64,000 bases of DNA from Secundilactobacillus silagincola (GCF_002583405.1 NZ_BCMJ01000001.1:351438-415437); one strand, 5' to 3'. Shown: positions 8,640-18,603, counted from the stretch's first letter. The notes: generated by a model not told the origin, from the sequence alone. Translations and numbers: made by a program.

Positions 8640-9027
8640 TGAAATATTCAGATGAATTTACGTTCCTCCATCATTATACATAATATAACTCTAAAAGAAT
8701 TGCTTGGTTGTTAATCTTAATAAAGGCTGATATGACGGCGTATAAAGTAATAGTAAGCTGAAAAATAAGGGCTGATAGCAAAATAATGATAGTCAATTTA
8801 AAATAACGCCAAAATAGTATGGTTTCGACGAGAATCTCTTATAAATGAGAGCTCAAAAAACGACTATCAAAAACAAAGCATAGTGTAGATTACAATGATG
8901 ACGCCATTTTGGTTTTAAGAGCACACAAAAATATCATGCAATATTTTGCTATTAGCAAATAAATTAATACTATTTTGAAGAGATAGTCAAATCACCGCAA
9001 ATAAATTGTTAGGTGAATCACAAGTCG
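8640..9027. other. Long regulatory gap upstream of the B12 run
   Basis: No gene is seen. It holds three copies of GATAGTC (8788-8794, inverted at 8872-8878, 8982-8988) and a 15-bp palindrome, TTTGCTATTAGCAAA (8945-8959), upstream of the operon promoter. These could be operators for an AraC-type or other regulator. No cobalamin-riboswitch B12 box is recognisable. Confidence 0.4.
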
Positions 9028-9056
9028 TTGAAATGGGGGAGGGAAGCTTTTATATT
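9028..9056 (+). promoter_or_regulatory. Sigma-A promoter of the B12 biosynthesis run
   Basis: TTGAAA (9028-9033), a 17-bp spacer and TATATT (9051-9056) form a good housekeeping promoter. Transcription would start near 9063, giving a leader of about 75 nt before ATG 9138. Confidence 0.65.
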
Positions 9057-9082
9057 TTTAGTGAGAACCGAATGTCACGTTA

Positions 9083-9096
9083 TGTAAGCGCCAACA
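9083..9096 (+). promoter_or_regulatory. Candidate cre site just downstream of the B12 promoter
   Basis: TGTAAGCGCCAACA fits the cre consensus TGWNANCGNTNWCA at all but one position (C for T at position 10). It lies about 20 bp past the predicted transcription start, where bound CcpA could block elongation. Confidence 0.5.
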
Positions 9097-9137
9097 TTAT
9101 TATTTCGATATCTACGAAAGAGAGGTTATATAGTCAT

Positions 9138-9647
9138 ATGGGTGATTTAGCCAGATTAAAAAGAATCGTTTTAGCAGCCATGCTACTGGCCCTTTGTGTG
9201 GTTGGGGCAAATATTAAGATCATGGGGTCGATTGCGTTTGATTCTATGCCAGCATTTCTCGGTGCTATTCTATTAGGACCGTGGTTTGGGGCGTTTTTAG
9301 GTGTCTTTGGTCACTTGACCTCAGCTGCCATGGCTGGTTTTCCGTTAACTTTACCCATTCACCTTATCATTGGATGCATGATGGGAGTCTGCATGTTTGT
9401 TTTCGGATGGATCCGTCAACGGTTCGGTAAAGACAAGCTTAGTATTGTTTTGCTTTCCGATATCGTGGGATACATCATTAATACGCCGCTGGAAGTCCCG
9501 TTGCTGTACCCGTTATTACATGGCGCCATCTTCGCACTGTTCGTTCCATTGACGGCGGCAACCATTTTTAACATCGTCATCGCAGAAATTATCTATGCCT
9601 TTTTACCAAAGAATATGAAGCATGCCAGCTTCTTAAGGAGTAATTAG
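9138..9647 (+). CDS. ECF-type S-component, probable alpha-ribazole/corrinoid-precursor transporter (CblT-like)
   Basis: A 169-residue membrane protein of about five or six segments. The segment SIAFDSMPAFLGAILLGPWF and the length fit substrate-binding S-components of ECF transporters, which share an energising module encoded elsewhere. It is the first gene of the B12 run, 1 bp before cobD. S-components called CblT, which import alpha-ribazole, occur in B12 loci of other Firmicutes, and an AIR-synthase-like gene that could be the matching kinase lies at 31.5 kb. The start at ATG 9138 is chosen because the promoter and cre site lie inside the longer frame that begins at 9006. Substrate assignment is inference. 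Confidence 0.65.
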   Translation: MGDLARLKRIVLAAMLLALCVVGANIKIMGSIAFDSMPAFLGAILLGPWFGAFLGVFGHLTSAAMAGFPLTLPIHLIIGCMMGVCMFVFGWIRQRFGKDKLSIVLLSDIVGYIINTPLEVPLLYPLLHGAIFALFVPLTAATIFNIVIAEIIYAFLPKNMKHASFLRSN

Positions 9648-9648
9648 C

Positions 9649-10722
9649 ATGAAAGTCACACACGGCGGTAACCGCGAATTAATTGCAAAACAGATTGGTG
9701 TTTCAGCAGACAAGCTGGTGGACTTTAGTGCCAATATTAATCCACTAGGGTTGTCACCTCAGCTTAAGCAGGTGATTACGGATGCGGTGGATGATGTTAT
9801 CTACTATCCAAACCCGCAGTACCCAGAATTGCGTCAGGCGATTGGCAGCCACTTTAATTTAGCGGCTGAAGACGTTTTTGTTGGGAACGGTGCAGTTCAA
9901 ATGATCTTTGATACTGCCACGGCTTTACATTCGAGACATGCATTGGTGCTGGCCCCCACGTTTGGTGAGTATGAACGCTCACTGACACGTGCGGGTACTA
10001 CGGTTTCACACTTTGAACTGACACCGGCAAACGATTTTCAGGTACCGGTCCATCAGTTACTGAAACACTTAGAGACGCACCCAGATATCGATTTGATCTG
10101 TTTGTGTAATCCCAATAATCCAAGTGGTCAAGTGGTCAAACCAGCTGATGTACAACAGTTAGCCGACTATTGCATGGGACACGACGTTTGGTTGATTCTC
10201 GATGAGGCCTTTATGGATCTAATCGACCATGATGCTCTCAGTTACGTTTCGTTGATGAAACCAACGGATCCCGTGATTATTCTGCGATCAGCGACTAAGT
10301 TTTTTGCGATTCCAGGCTTGCGGCTTGGGTTTGCATTGACGCGAAATGAACGGCTAAAAGCACAATTAACTGCGACACAGGAACCGTGGTCGGTGAACAC
10401 CATGGCCGCTCGATTCGGTGAACATATGTATGAAGATACGGACTATATTAAACGTACTTACGATTGGCTAAGAGCCGAAAAGCCATACCTGTATCAGGCA
10501 TTACAGACTGTGAATTACCTGACCGTTTTTCCATCGGTTACAAACTACTATTTATTAAAGAGTGACGTTCCAAAATTACGCGAACGACTTTGGCAACGAG
10601 GGATTATGATTCGCGACTGTTCCGATTACGTGGCCTTAAGTCCGGAGTATTACCGGGTAGCGGTACGTGGTCATGCTGAAAACGAACAGTTGATTGCTGC
10701 CTTACAGTCGTTGACACAATAA
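9649..10722 (+). CDS. cobD: L-threonine-O-3-phosphate decarboxylase CobD
   Basis: A 357-residue PLP enzyme of the class I aminotransferase fold. It starts with the family hallmark HGGN, contains DFSANINPLG and CNPNNPSGQ, and carries the PLP-lysine in SATKFFAIPGLRLGF near residue 217. It makes (R)-1-amino-2-propanol O-2-phosphate, the linker between corrin ring and nucleotide loop, used by CbiB. AAGGAG precedes the ATG, 1 bp after the S-component stop. Confidence 0.94.
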   Translation: MKVTHGGNRELIAKQIGVSADKLVDFSANINPLGLSPQLKQVITDAVDDVIYYPNPQYPELRQAIGSHFNLAAEDVFVGNGAVQMIFDTATALHSRHALVLAPTFGEYERSLTRAGTTVSHFELTPANDFQVPVHQLLKHLETHPDIDLICLCNPNNPSGQVVKPADVQQLADYCMGHDVWLILDEAFMDLIDHDALSYVSLMKPTDPVIILRSATKFFAIPGLRLGFALTRNERLKAQLTATQEPWSVNTMAARFGEHMYEDTDYIKRTYDWLRAEKPYLYQALQTVNYLTVFPSVTNYYLLKSDVPKLRERLWQRGIMIRDCSDYVALSPEYYRVAVRGHAENEQLIAALQSLTQ

Positions 10723-10742
10723 AAGCAAAGGGGGTTGGTTAG

Positions 10743-12122
10743 ATGAAAAAGTTAATGATTGCCGGAGCAACGAGTGGTTCAGGCAAAACCAGTGTGACGC
10801 TGGGTATTTTATCAGCCTTGAGCGACACGTTACGAATTCAGCCTTATAAAATTGGGCCGGATTACGTTGACACTAAATTTCACTCGCGAATCACGGGCCG
10901 CCAATCACGCAATATTGACAGTTTTTTGGTGCCAGATGTGCACTCGCTAAAGTACCTCTTTGAACGTGATACCAGCGATGTTGATTTGGGACTCGTCGAA
11001 GGCGTCATGGGACTCTACGACGGATTGGGGACGGATAAGGATGCTCATTCCTCAGCTAGTATTGCCAAGATGCTAAACATTCCCGTTGTACTGGTGGTCA
11101 ATGGCCGGTCAGCATCAACGTCCATTGCAGCTATCGTAAAGGGCTTTGTCGAATTTGATCCGGCTGTCTCAATCGTTGGTATCGTGGTCAATAACGTGAT
11201 GAGTCAAAATCACTTTGAACTCATCAAGGGTGCTATTACGCGTTACGTAAAGAACGTCCCGGTGCTTGGTTATCTGCCATTTAAAAAGTCGTTATCACTG
11301 CCGTCACGGCAACTGGGATTGGTGCCCGACAACGAATTGCCAGCGGTGGATTCAAAAATCAGTGAGTTAGGTCAACTTGCGAAAGCCCATATTGATTTGA
11401 ACCAGTTGCTGACATTAGCCGGAACTAGCGTAGACGCGCATCTGCCATCTCCAATCGTGACCCAGCAAGTTGACCTGACGCTAGGTATTGCGCAAGACGA
11501 TGCGTTTAATTTTTACTATCAAGATAATTTGGAAGCGCTTAGAGAAGCAGGCGTGACGCTCAAACCGTTTAGCCCGATTGCAGACAAAGCTCTACCAGAT
11601 GGCATCGACGCGCTATATCTGGGTGGCGGTTATCCCGAAGAATCCGCGGCGGAATTGGCAGCGAATACCCCAATGAAGCAGGCTATCCGCGCCTTTTCAC
11701 AAGCGAACCACCCCATCTACGCAGAATGCGGCGGCTTAATGTATTTGGGTAACCGGTTGACCACCGACAGTGGCACCTTTGACATGCTGGGACTACTGGA
11801 TGGTGAAAGTGAAATGACGCCACGGTTGAAGCGGTTTGGTTACTGTGAGGCGTCACCGGCTGTCGATACAGTCATTGGTGCGGCTGGTACTAAACTTGTT
11901 GGTCACGAATTTCACCATTCAGTGTTTACCGCCAATGCCGGGCTCGAGCCGGTGCTTCGCATGAGAAAGGTCCGGGATGGCGTCGTTGCGGATGAGTGGA
12001 CGGGCGGTTATCAGGTTCGACAAACATTTGCCAGTTACCTGCACGTTCATTTTTACCAGAGCAAGGCCGTTTTCAACGGATTACTGAACCGGTTGGGGGC
12101 GCGTGTTCATGCGAGTCATTAG
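10743..12122 (+). CDS. cbiA: Cobyrinate a,c-diamide synthase CbiA
   Basis: A 459-residue, two-domain ATP-dependent amidotransferase. The N-terminal P-loop is GATSGSGKTSV (residues 8-18); the C-terminal glutaminase domain has its nucleophile in YAECGGLMYLG (near residue 328) and a late histidine pair in YLHVHFY. It amidates the a and c side chains of cobyrinate with glutamine. A good ribosome site (AAAGGGGGTT) precedes ATG. The stop overlaps the start of cbiB. Confidence 0.95.
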   Translation: MKKLMIAGATSGSGKTSVTLGILSALSDTLRIQPYKIGPDYVDTKFHSRITGRQSRNIDSFLVPDVHSLKYLFERDTSDVDLGLVEGVMGLYDGLGTDKDAHSSASIAKMLNIPVVLVVNGRSASTSIAAIVKGFVEFDPAVSIVGIVVNNVMSQNHFELIKGAITRYVKNVPVLGYLPFKKSLSLPSRQLGLVPDNELPAVDSKISELGQLAKAHIDLNQLLTLAGTSVDAHLPSPIVTQQVDLTLGIAQDDAFNFYYQDNLEALREAGVTLKPFSPIADKALPDGIDALYLGGGYPEESAAELAANTPMKQAIRAFSQANHPIYAECGGLMYLGNRLTTDSGTFDMLGLLDGESEMTPRLKRFGYCEASPAVDTVIGAAGTKLVGHEFHHSVFTANAGLEPVLRMRKVRDGVVADEWTGGYQVRQTFASYLHVHFYQSKAVFNGLLNRLGARVHASH

Positions 12123-13083
12123 TATGATTGCCATTGGCTTTATTCTCGATCTGATTTTAGGTGACCCGCCGACTTGGCCGCACCCGGTAAAACTGATTGG
12201 CCACGCGATTGCGGACTTGACCAAGTGGTGGAACAAGCCGATGTTTTCACCGATGACGAGAAGGTCGCTTGGCGGTTTGATGTGGGTGATTATCGTTGGC
12301 GGCACATGGAGCATCATCTTTGGGCTCATGTGGCTGACGCGGTCGGTACCCTGGTTGCAGTTTATCCTTGGGACCTACCTGTGTTACACGTGTCTCTCCA
12401 TCAAAGGGTTATCAATTGAGAGCCGCAAAATCATGCGCAGTCTAAAACAGGGTGATTTAAAAAAGGCCCGCTATCAGGTGGGTATGATCGTTGGTCGAGA
12501 TACGGACCAGCTTTCCGCTGAGGATGTTTGTAAAGCGACCATCGAAACGGATGCTGAAAATACCAGCGACGGGGTGATTGCCCCGTTGATCTACCTGGCG
12601 ATTGGCGGTCCGGCGTTGGGATTAGCCTACAAGGCGGTCAACACACTTGATTCGATGGTGGGCTATAAGAACGAACAATATGGTGACATTGGTTTTGTTT
12701 CTGCCAAGTTAGATGATTTGTTTAATTACATTCCCGCTCGTATCACATGGTGTCTGCTGATGCTTGCCACGGTACTGTTGCGTTTTGATGTACATAACGC
12801 ATTTGTGGTCGGCCGACGTGACCGGGAACATCATCGCAGTCCGAACAGTGGTTTTTCCGAATCCGTGGTGGCTGGCGCGCTGAACCTACGTTTAGGTGGC
12901 CCGCATTACTACTTTGGCGAAATCGTAGACAAACCGTTTATTGGTAATCCAGATGCTGTGACGGCTGACTTTAGTGCCATTCGAAACACGCTCAAACTTG
13001 TTTATCTGGTGGCGGTCATCGGCCTGCTCCTGGTCTGTGCCTGTCGCTTCGCATTTTTAATCATTGGAGGATTTATTGCATGA
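12109..13083 (+). CDS. cbiB: Adenosylcobinamide-phosphate synthase CbiB
   Basis: A 324-residue membrane protein with the family N-terminus (IALGFILDLILGDP-like, here IAIGFILDLILGDPPTWPHP), the conserved ETDAENTSDG motif and a late HHRSPNSGFSES segment. It attaches aminopropanol phosphate to adenosylcobyric acid. It overlaps the cbiA stop by 14 bp. ATG 12109 follows GGGGG by 9 nt; GTG 12103 two codons earlier is a possible alternative. It is translationally coupled to cbiC by an ATGA overlap. Confidence 0.94.
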   Translation: MRVISMIAIGFILDLILGDPPTWPHPVKLIGHAIADLTKWWNKPMFSPMTRRSLGGLMWVIIVGGTWSIIFGLMWLTRSVPWLQFILGTYLCYTCLSIKGLSIESRKIMRSLKQGDLKKARYQVGMIVGRDTDQLSAEDVCKATIETDAENTSDGVIAPLIYLAIGGPALGLAYKAVNTLDSMVGYKNEQYGDIGFVSAKLDDLFNYIPARITWCLLMLATVLLRFDVHNAFVVGRRDREHHRSPNSGFSESVVAGALNLRLGGPHYYFGEIVDKPFIGNPDAVTADFSAIRNTLKLVYLVAVIGLLLVCACRFAFLIIGGFIA

Positions 13084-13727
13084 GTGATTACATTACGATT
13101 CCAAATCAAATTACGGATAAAAGCTTTGAAATGATTCAAGACGAAATTGACAAAATTGATCCTAATTACACGTTCAATTCAGCGATTGAGGAAGCTACGA
13201 TCAAACGGGCAATTCATACCACCGCGGATTTTGACTACCTCAAGAACTTGAAGTTTACCCATGACGCCATCGCCAAAATTGCGCACGTGATGCAAAATGG
13301 CGGGACGCTCTTTACTGACACCACCATGGCACTCGCTGGGATGAACAAACGTAAATTGGATGCGATTGGCTGTCATTACCACTGTTACATCAGTGAACCA
13401 GAGGTGTTCGCTCGAGCAAAGGAACGCGGCATTACCCGTTCCATGGCGGCTATAGAGGTGGCAGCTGAAGTGCCAACGGAAAAAGTTTTCGTCGTTGGTA
13501 ACGCGCCAACTGCGCTGTACAAGATTTTAGAGATGACTAAGGCTGGTAAGTTGAAACCAGATGCCGTTATCGGTGTGCCCGTTGGATTCGTGGAAGCCGC
13601 GGAAAGTAAACAGGCCCTCTACGAAAGTGATATTCCAGCCATCGTTGCCCTAGGCAGAAAAGGCGGCAGTAATTTAGCCGCTGCTATGGTCAACGCGGTG
13701 TTATACAACTTGGAACTTGTGAAGTAG
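13080..13727 (+). CDS. cbiC: Cobalt-precorrin-8 methylmutase CbiC
   Basis: A 215-residue protein. The catalytic histidine lies in RAIHTTADFDY (about residue 43 in family numbering), followed by TDTTMALAGMN and the GVPVGFVEAAESK motif near the C-terminus, all typical of precorrin-8X methylmutase. It moves the C11 methyl to C12, forming cobyrinate. ATGA overlap with cbiB, with GGAGG upstream inside cbiB. Confidence 0.95.
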   Translation: MSDYITIPNQITDKSFEMIQDEIDKIDPNYTFNSAIEEATIKRAIHTTADFDYLKNLKFTHDAIAKIAHVMQNGGTLFTDTTMALAGMNKRKLDAIGCHYHCYISEPEVFARAKERGITRSMAAIEVAAEVPTEKVFVVGNAPTALYKILEMTKAGKLKPDAVIGVPVGFVEAAESKQALYESDIPAIVALGRKGGSNLAAAMVNAVLYNLELVK

Positions 13728-13736
13728 GTGACGTCT

Positions 13737-14870
13737 ATGTCAGAACCAGAAGATAACTATGTTTACTATAATGGCCGTAAATTACGGAAAGGCTACACTA
13801 CAGGTACCACGGCAACCGCAGCGTCAGTGGCCGCTGCAAAGGCGATCCTTGACCAAAAAGCGCCAGCCGTTGTGAAAGTCAACGCTGCTAACGGGACGCC
13901 GGTTCAGTTTGACGTTCAAGATTGCACGTTTGACCGCAACCACGCCAGCGTTGCCATCAAAAAAGATGGCGGTGATGATCAGGATGCAACTGATGGCATG
14001 TTGATCTATTCGACGGTTACGTTACGATCCGATCACACCATCACACTTGATGGTGGTGAAGGCATAGGCCGCGTGACGCAGGATGGTCTCGCTAATAAAC
14101 CGGGAATGCCAGCGATTAACCCAACGCCTTATAAGCTGATTCAAGAAGGTGTTCGCGATGTGCTTGGTCCTGACCGGGGTGCTGACATCATTATCTCAGC
14201 ACCGGAGGGTGAAAGGGTCGCCAAATTGACCTATAACCCTAAGCTAGGAATCGTTGGTGGTATTTCCATTCTTGGCACCAGTGGTATTGTGACACCGATG
14301 TCTGAGGAATCTTGGAAGCACTCCATTTCCATTGAAATGAATATTCATCGCAAACGGGGTGACACCGAGATAATCCTGACGCCTGGTAACTACGGTGAAG
14401 ATTTCTTAAAGGACGACATGCATATTCCGGTCACAAAGCAAGTTCAGATGAGTAACTTTGTCGGTTATGTACTTAAAGAAGTTCAGCGGTTAGGTTTTAC
14501 CAAGGTGCTCATGGTGGGGGACCTCGGTAAGATGATCAAGGTCGCCGGGGGTATCTTTTCGACCCACAGCAAGGATGCTGACGCTAGGGCAGAAATCATG
14601 GTTGCCAACCTTGCTTTAATGGGAGCACCGCTGGATCTAATGAAAAACGTCTACGGCTGCTTAACCACGATCTCAATGATCAAATTGATCAATGAGGCTG
14701 GTTATCAGGATGTGTACCAGACAATCGTCGATAAGATCAAGGGTCGCGCGGAGAAATTGCTGGCGCATAAAAAGCCTCAGGTTGAAATTGACGCGGTCAT
14801 CTTCTCACGGGACACCGGTTTTCTAGCTGCTACTAAGCCACTGAAAGAAATTGAGGCGGATTGGCAATGA
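13737..14870 (+). CDS. cbiD: Cobalt-precorrin-5B C1-methyltransferase CbiD
   Basis: A 377-residue enzyme with the CbiD hallmark LRKGYTTGTTATAASVAA at the N-terminus and GNYGEDFLKD further on. It methylates C1 of the ring in the anaerobic pathway, after CbiG has opened the lactone. AGGTG lies 7 nt before ATG 13737; a GTG at 13728 is in frame but lies right after the cbiC stop and overlaps the ribosome site. Confidence 0.95.
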   Translation: MSEPEDNYVYYNGRKLRKGYTTGTTATAASVAAAKAILDQKAPAVVKVNAANGTPVQFDVQDCTFDRNHASVAIKKDGGDDQDATDGMLIYSTVTLRSDHTITLDGGEGIGRVTQDGLANKPGMPAINPTPYKLIQEGVRDVLGPDRGADIIISAPEGERVAKLTYNPKLGIVGGISILGTSGIVTPMSEESWKHSISIEMNIHRKRGDTEIILTPGNYGEDFLKDDMHIPVTKQVQMSNFVGYVLKEVQRLGFTKVLMVGDLGKMIKVAGGIFSTHSKDADARAEIMVANLALMGAPLDLMKNVYGCLTTISMIKLINEAGYQDVYQTIVDKIKGRAEKLLAHKKPQVEIDAVIFSRDTGFLAATKPLKEIEADWQ

Positions 14871-15466
14871 TTACTGTGTTAGGTATTGGCCCAGGTAGCC
14901 CAGATCTGATGCTACGCGGAACCGAGAAGCTGTTAGCTCAGGCAGATTTAGTGATTGGATCGAAACGCCAATTAGCGGGTTTTGATCTTCCAAGTGAGAA
15001 GCAACTGGTATTGCCCAAACTGGCGATCCTCAAAAAATTATTGGTAGAACAATACGACCAAAACGTAGTGCTACTAGCGTCAGGTGATCCGTTGCTATAC
15101 GGTATCGGCAGTTGGACACTACGAGAATTTGGCAGTGACCACGTGACGGTCGTTCCGGGTATCAGTTCCATTCAGTACATGTTTAACCAGGTGGGACTTC
15201 CGATGAACGACGCGTACTTTACTAGCAGCCACGGTCGAATTCCCGACTTTGACTTCTTGTTAGCACACCAAACGGTTGGTATGGTCACCGATGCAAAAAT
15301 CGGTCCCTACCAAATTGCACAAGAGGTGTTGAGTCGGCATCAACAGCGCACCATCTATATTGGCGAGCAACTGAGCTATCCAGAAGAACGGATCAGCCAG
15401 TTACAGCCTGAACAAGTTGAAAATAAAAAATACAACATGAACGTGGTGATTATAACAAATGCGTGA
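14867..15466 (+). CDS. cbiE: Cobalt-precorrin-7 C5-methyltransferase CbiE
   Basis: A 199-residue tetrapyrrole methylase: GIGPGSPDLMLRG at residues 6-18 and ASGDPLLYGIG for SAM binding. CbiE and CbiT are separate here, unlike the fused aerobic CobL. ATG 14867 overlaps the cbiD stop as ATGA; a TTG two codons earlier is in frame but is not preferred. GAGGCGG provides the ribosome site. Confidence 0.94.
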   Translation: MITVLGIGPGSPDLMLRGTEKLLAQADLVIGSKRQLAGFDLPSEKQLVLPKLAILKKLLVEQYDQNVVLLASGDPLLYGIGSWTLREFGSDHVTVVPGISSIQYMFNQVGLPMNDAYFTSSHGRIPDFDFLLAHQTVGMVTDAKIGPYQIAQEVLSRHQQRTIYIGEQLSYPEERISQLQPEQVENKKYNMNVVIITNA

Positions 15467-16022
15467 TGAAGACTTTTTACGGACAAAGGTTCCGATGACC
15501 AAATCAGAAGTACGCAGTATTAGTCTGGATAAGCTTCAGTTGCAGGGTAAAACCAGTTTCTTAGACATTGGTTCGGGTACTGGCAGCGTCAGTTTACAAG
15601 CAGCGTTGGAATTTCCAGCACTGCAGGTAACCGCCATTGAGAAGAACGACGATGCCATTGCCATCATGCAAGAAAATATGGTGCACTTTAAGACCAAGAA
15701 TATTCAGCTGCTTCAAGGAGAAGCACCAGCCGATATTCCAGATCAGCAATACGATGCCATTTTTGTTGGTGGTAGCGGCTCTAATTTGACCGCCATTATT
15801 GACTTTGCAGTGGCTCATTTGGCAGATGGCGGTGCGTTAGTACTGAACTTTATTTTGCAAGAGAATGCGTTTGAAGCGTTTAAACATCTTCAGTCAGTGG
15901 ACGTAACTGAACTGGAAATGGTTGAAACGCGAATTGCGAAATGGCACGCCCTCGGCCAAGGCCATTTCTTTAAACCCCAAAATCCGACACTCATCGTGAG
16001 TGCCATCAGAAAGGTAAGATAA
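15459..16022 (+). CDS. cbiT: Cobalt-precorrin-6B C15-methyltransferase (decarboxylating) CbiT
   Basis: A 187-residue Rossmann methyltransferase with the SAM loop FLDIGSGTGSVSLQAA (about residues 32-47) and an N-terminus RTKVPMTKSEVR typical of CbiT. It methylates C15 and decarboxylates the C12 acetate. The start overlaps the end of cbiE by 8 bp. Confidence 0.94.
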   Translation: MRDEDFLRTKVPMTKSEVRSISLDKLQLQGKTSFLDIGSGTGSVSLQAALEFPALQVTAIEKNDDAIAIMQENMVHFKTKNIQLLQGEAPADIPDQQYDAIFVGGSGSNLTAIIDFAVAHLADGGALVLNFILQENAFEAFKHLQSVDVTELEMVETRIAKWHALGQGHFFKPQNPTLIVSAIRKVR

Positions 16023-16025
16023 ATT

Positions 16026-16799
16026 ATGACAATTGTAAGTTTTGTAGGTGCAGGCCCTGGTGACAAGGATTTAATTACATTAAAAGGCTATCGACGTTTA
16101 GCCGAAGCTGACGTGGTGATCTATGCCGGTTCCCTCGTTAATCCTGAATTACTCGATTACTGCAAGGATGGTGCTGAAAAAGATGACAGCGCTAGCATGA
16201 CACTTGAAGACATCATCTCTAAAATGCAGGAAGCCGTTGCTGCTGATAAAAAAGTGGTACGGCTGCAGACGGGTGACTTCTCAATCTATGGTTCAATTCG
16301 CGAACAGATCGAAGAGTTGAAGAAGTTAGATATTGAGTACGAATGCATTCCAGGTGTCAGCTCCTTCCTTGGTGCTGCCTCGTCTATGGGCGTAGAATAC
16401 ACGGTTCCAGAAGTGTCACAGAGTGTCATTATCACTCGAATGGCAGGTCGGACACCAGTACCAGACAGCGAATCATTACAAAAACTTGCCAGCCACCACA
16501 CTTCAATGGTGATCTTCTTATCCGTTCAAGGCGTCAACAAGGTTGTCCGTGAACTGTTAGCAGGCGGTTACAAGGAAACTACACCAGCTGCCGTGATTTA
16601 CAAAGCCACTTGGCCGGATGAAAAGATGGTGAAGGGAACCTTGGCCGACATTGCCAAGAAAGTTAGAGAAGCAGGTATTCGCCGGACAGCCTTGATCATG
16701 GTTGGAGATTTCTTAGGTGATGAGTACAGCTACTCCAAGCTCTACGATGCCACTTTCACCCATACTTATCGTAAGGGCATCAAAAATGCCAAAAAGTGA
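16026..16799 (+). CDS. cbiF: Cobalt-precorrin-4 C11-methyltransferase CbiF
   Basis: A 257-residue tetrapyrrole methylase: [14 protein letters not shown] at the N-terminus, [10 protein letters not shown] and [16 protein letters not shown]. Residue pattern and length fit CbiF/CobM. Three bp separate it from cbiT; its last 14 bp overlap cbiG. Confidence 0.95.
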   Translation: MTIVSFVGAGPGDKDLITLKGYRRLAEADVVIYAGSLVNPELLDYCKDGAEKDDSASMTLEDIISKMQEAVAADKKVVRLQTGDFSIYGSIREQIEELKKLDIEYECIPGVSSFLGAASSMGVEYTVPEVSQSVIITRMAGRTPVPDSESLQKLASHHTSMVIFLSVQGVNKVVRELLAGGYKETTPAAVIYKATWPDEKMVKGTLADIAKKVREAGIRRTALIMVGDFLGDEYSYSKLYDATFTHTYRKGIKNAKK

Positions 16800-17856
16800 G
16801 CGTCCGCAACTTGGCGTGATTGCGCTGACAAAGCAGGGAAGCCGATTGGCACGACGCATCGCCGACCTCATGCAAGGGACGGTGTATCTGCCAGAGCGGT
16901 TTGCTGTGGCTAATGAGCAGACGTTTGGCAAGGGTCAGTTTACCAAGACGTGTCAGCGATTATTTCACGAAATGGATGGTGTGATCTGCGTTATGGCCAC
17001 CGGCATCGTGGTTCGTACGATTGCGCCACTGATTGAGGATAAAACGGTGGATCCCGCGGTGCTCGTAGTTGACGAACGTGCTAACCATGTGATCAGTTTA
17101 TTATCCGGTCACGTTGGCGGTGCGAATGCGTGGACGACGCAGTTAGCCGAATTACTGGAATCAGATCCGGTGATTACCACTGCGACAGATACGGAACATG
17201 TTCAAGCATTGGACACATTAGCGCAACGTGTCGACGGCTGGTACCCGGATTTCAAAATGAATACCAAGAAATACAACAGCCTATTAGCTGCCGGTGAACC
17301 AGTTGAGATTTGGATCGACCCTGATTTTATATCAGTTTTTCCAGATTTAAGCGGCTTTCGTCAATTGGAAACGCTGACGGATGCGACGCCCGATGTACCA
17401 CTAGTTGTTGTTTCCGATAAGGTCAATTTCGATAAAAGTGCCAACAGCGTTCAAGTGGTACCGAGGGTCAACGCTTTGGGTATCGGCTGCCGCAAGGATG
17501 TGACCTACGCCATGATGCAAACTGTATTTACCCAGTTTTGTATTGAGCATCAACTAGCTTGGCAATCAATTTACGCACTTGGATCCATTGATAAAAAACA
17601 GCACGAAGGTGCCATCCACTACCTTGCCGATACGTTAAACGTGCCGGTGACGTTTTACACAGCTGAAGCATTGCAGCCAGCGAGCCAGCATTACCCGCAA
17701 TCGGCGTTTGTTGAAAAAACGGTGGGTGTCGGCAACGTTGCCAGTGCTTCCGCTGAAACGCTGACCGGGCAACCTGCCGTGACTGATCGCTTTGCACTGG
17801 ATGAAATCACCATGACCATGAGTCGGAAACTGCTGAATAGTGATGAAACTAGATAA
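16786..17856 (+). CDS. cbiG: Cobalt-precorrin-5A hydrolase CbiG
   Basis: A 356-residue protein with CbiG core motifs [12 protein letters not shown] and [16 protein letters not shown] and the C-terminal domain beginning GIGCRKDV. It opens the delta-lactone and releases the C20/C2 unit as acetaldehyde. ATG 16786 (MPKSERPQL) is chosen; the frame is open upstream to 16717, inside cbiF, but those residues have no CbiG character. Confidence 0.93.
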   Translation: MPKSERPQLGVIALTKQGSRLARRIADLMQGTVYLPERFAVANEQTFGKGQFTKTCQRLFHEMDGVICVMATGIVVRTIAPLIEDKTVDPAVLVVDERANHVISLLSGHVGGANAWTTQLAELLESDPVITTATDTEHVQALDTLAQRVDGWYPDFKMNTKKYNSLLAAGEPVEIWIDPDFISVFPDLSGFRQLETLTDATPDVPLVVVSDKVNFDKSANSVQVVPRVNALGIGCRKDVTYAMMQTVFTQFCIEHQLAWQSIYALGSIDKKQHEGAIHYLADTLNVPVTFYTAEALQPASQHYPQSAFVEKTVGVGNVASASAETLTGQPAVTDRFALDEITMTMSRKLLNSDETR

Positions 17857-17877
17857 AACTCAAAAGGAGTAAAACAT

Positions 17878-18603
17878 ATGTTATATATCGTAGGGCTTGG
17901 CCCCGGTTCAAGAGAATTAATGACGCAAGAAGCATTAGACGTCATTGAAAAAACAGATACCATCGTCGGTTATGTGACGTACGTTCGCTTGGTACAAGAT
18001 ATGCTGAAGGGCAAAGAACTTGTGGTCACTGGGATGCACGGTGAAATTGAGCGTTGTAAAAAGGCCATTGAGATTGCCCAGACTGGTAAGGACGTTGCCA
18101 TTATCTCCAGTGGGGATGCCGGCATTTACGGTATGGCCGGACTAGTGCTGGAACTGGCATCTAAGGCCGATCAGCACATTGACGTGAAAGTTGTACCAGG
18201 TGTGACTGCCAGTATCGGTGCGGCCGCAGCATTAGGTGCACCGCTCATGAACGATTTTTGTCACATTAGTCTAAGCGATTTGATGACCCCTTGGGATGTC
18301 ATTAAGGAACGGGTTGATGCTGCTGCCAAAGCTGATTTTGTGATTTGCTTGTACAACCCACGTAGTAAGGGCCGTCCAAATAATTTGCGTGAAGCCTTAG
18401 ATATTATTTTGAAATACAAGTCAGAAGACACTGTCGTTGGTATTGGCAAGGATGTTGCCCGCAAGAAGGAAATCGAAAAAGTGACCACCATTAAAGATTT
18501 AGATGTAGAGGAGATCAACATGACTACCATCGTTATCGTGGGAAACAAGAATACCTACGTGGCAGATGGTCGCATGGTGACACCGCGAGGGTACACGCTT
18601 TGA
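17878..18603 (+). CDS. cbiH: Cobalt-precorrin-3B C17-methyltransferase CbiH
   Basis: A 241-residue tetrapyrrole methylase with GLGPGSRELMTQEA, SSGDAGIYGMAGL and YNPRSKGRP, the last typical of CbiH/CobJ ring-contraction enzymes. It has no extra C-terminal domain. A strong AAAGGAG precedes the ATG after a 21-bp gap. Confidence 0.95.
   Translation: MLYIVGLGPGSRELMTQEALDVIEKTDTIVGYVTYVRLVQDMLKGKELVVTGMHGEIERCKKAIEIAQTGKDVAIISSGDAGIYGMAGLVLELASKADQHIDVKVVPGVTASIGAAAALGAPLMNDFCHISLSDLMTPWDVIKERVDAAAKADFVICLYNPRSKGRPNNLREALDIILKYKSEDTVVGIGKDVARKKEIEKVTTIKDLDVEEINMTTIVIVGNKNTYVADGRMVTPRGYTL

Noticed and set aside
8640-9137. Cobalamin riboswitch upstream of the B12 run
   Set aside because: Searched by eye for the B12 box (AGYCMGGAGACCKGCC-like) and found none; the leader from the predicted start site is only about 75 nt.
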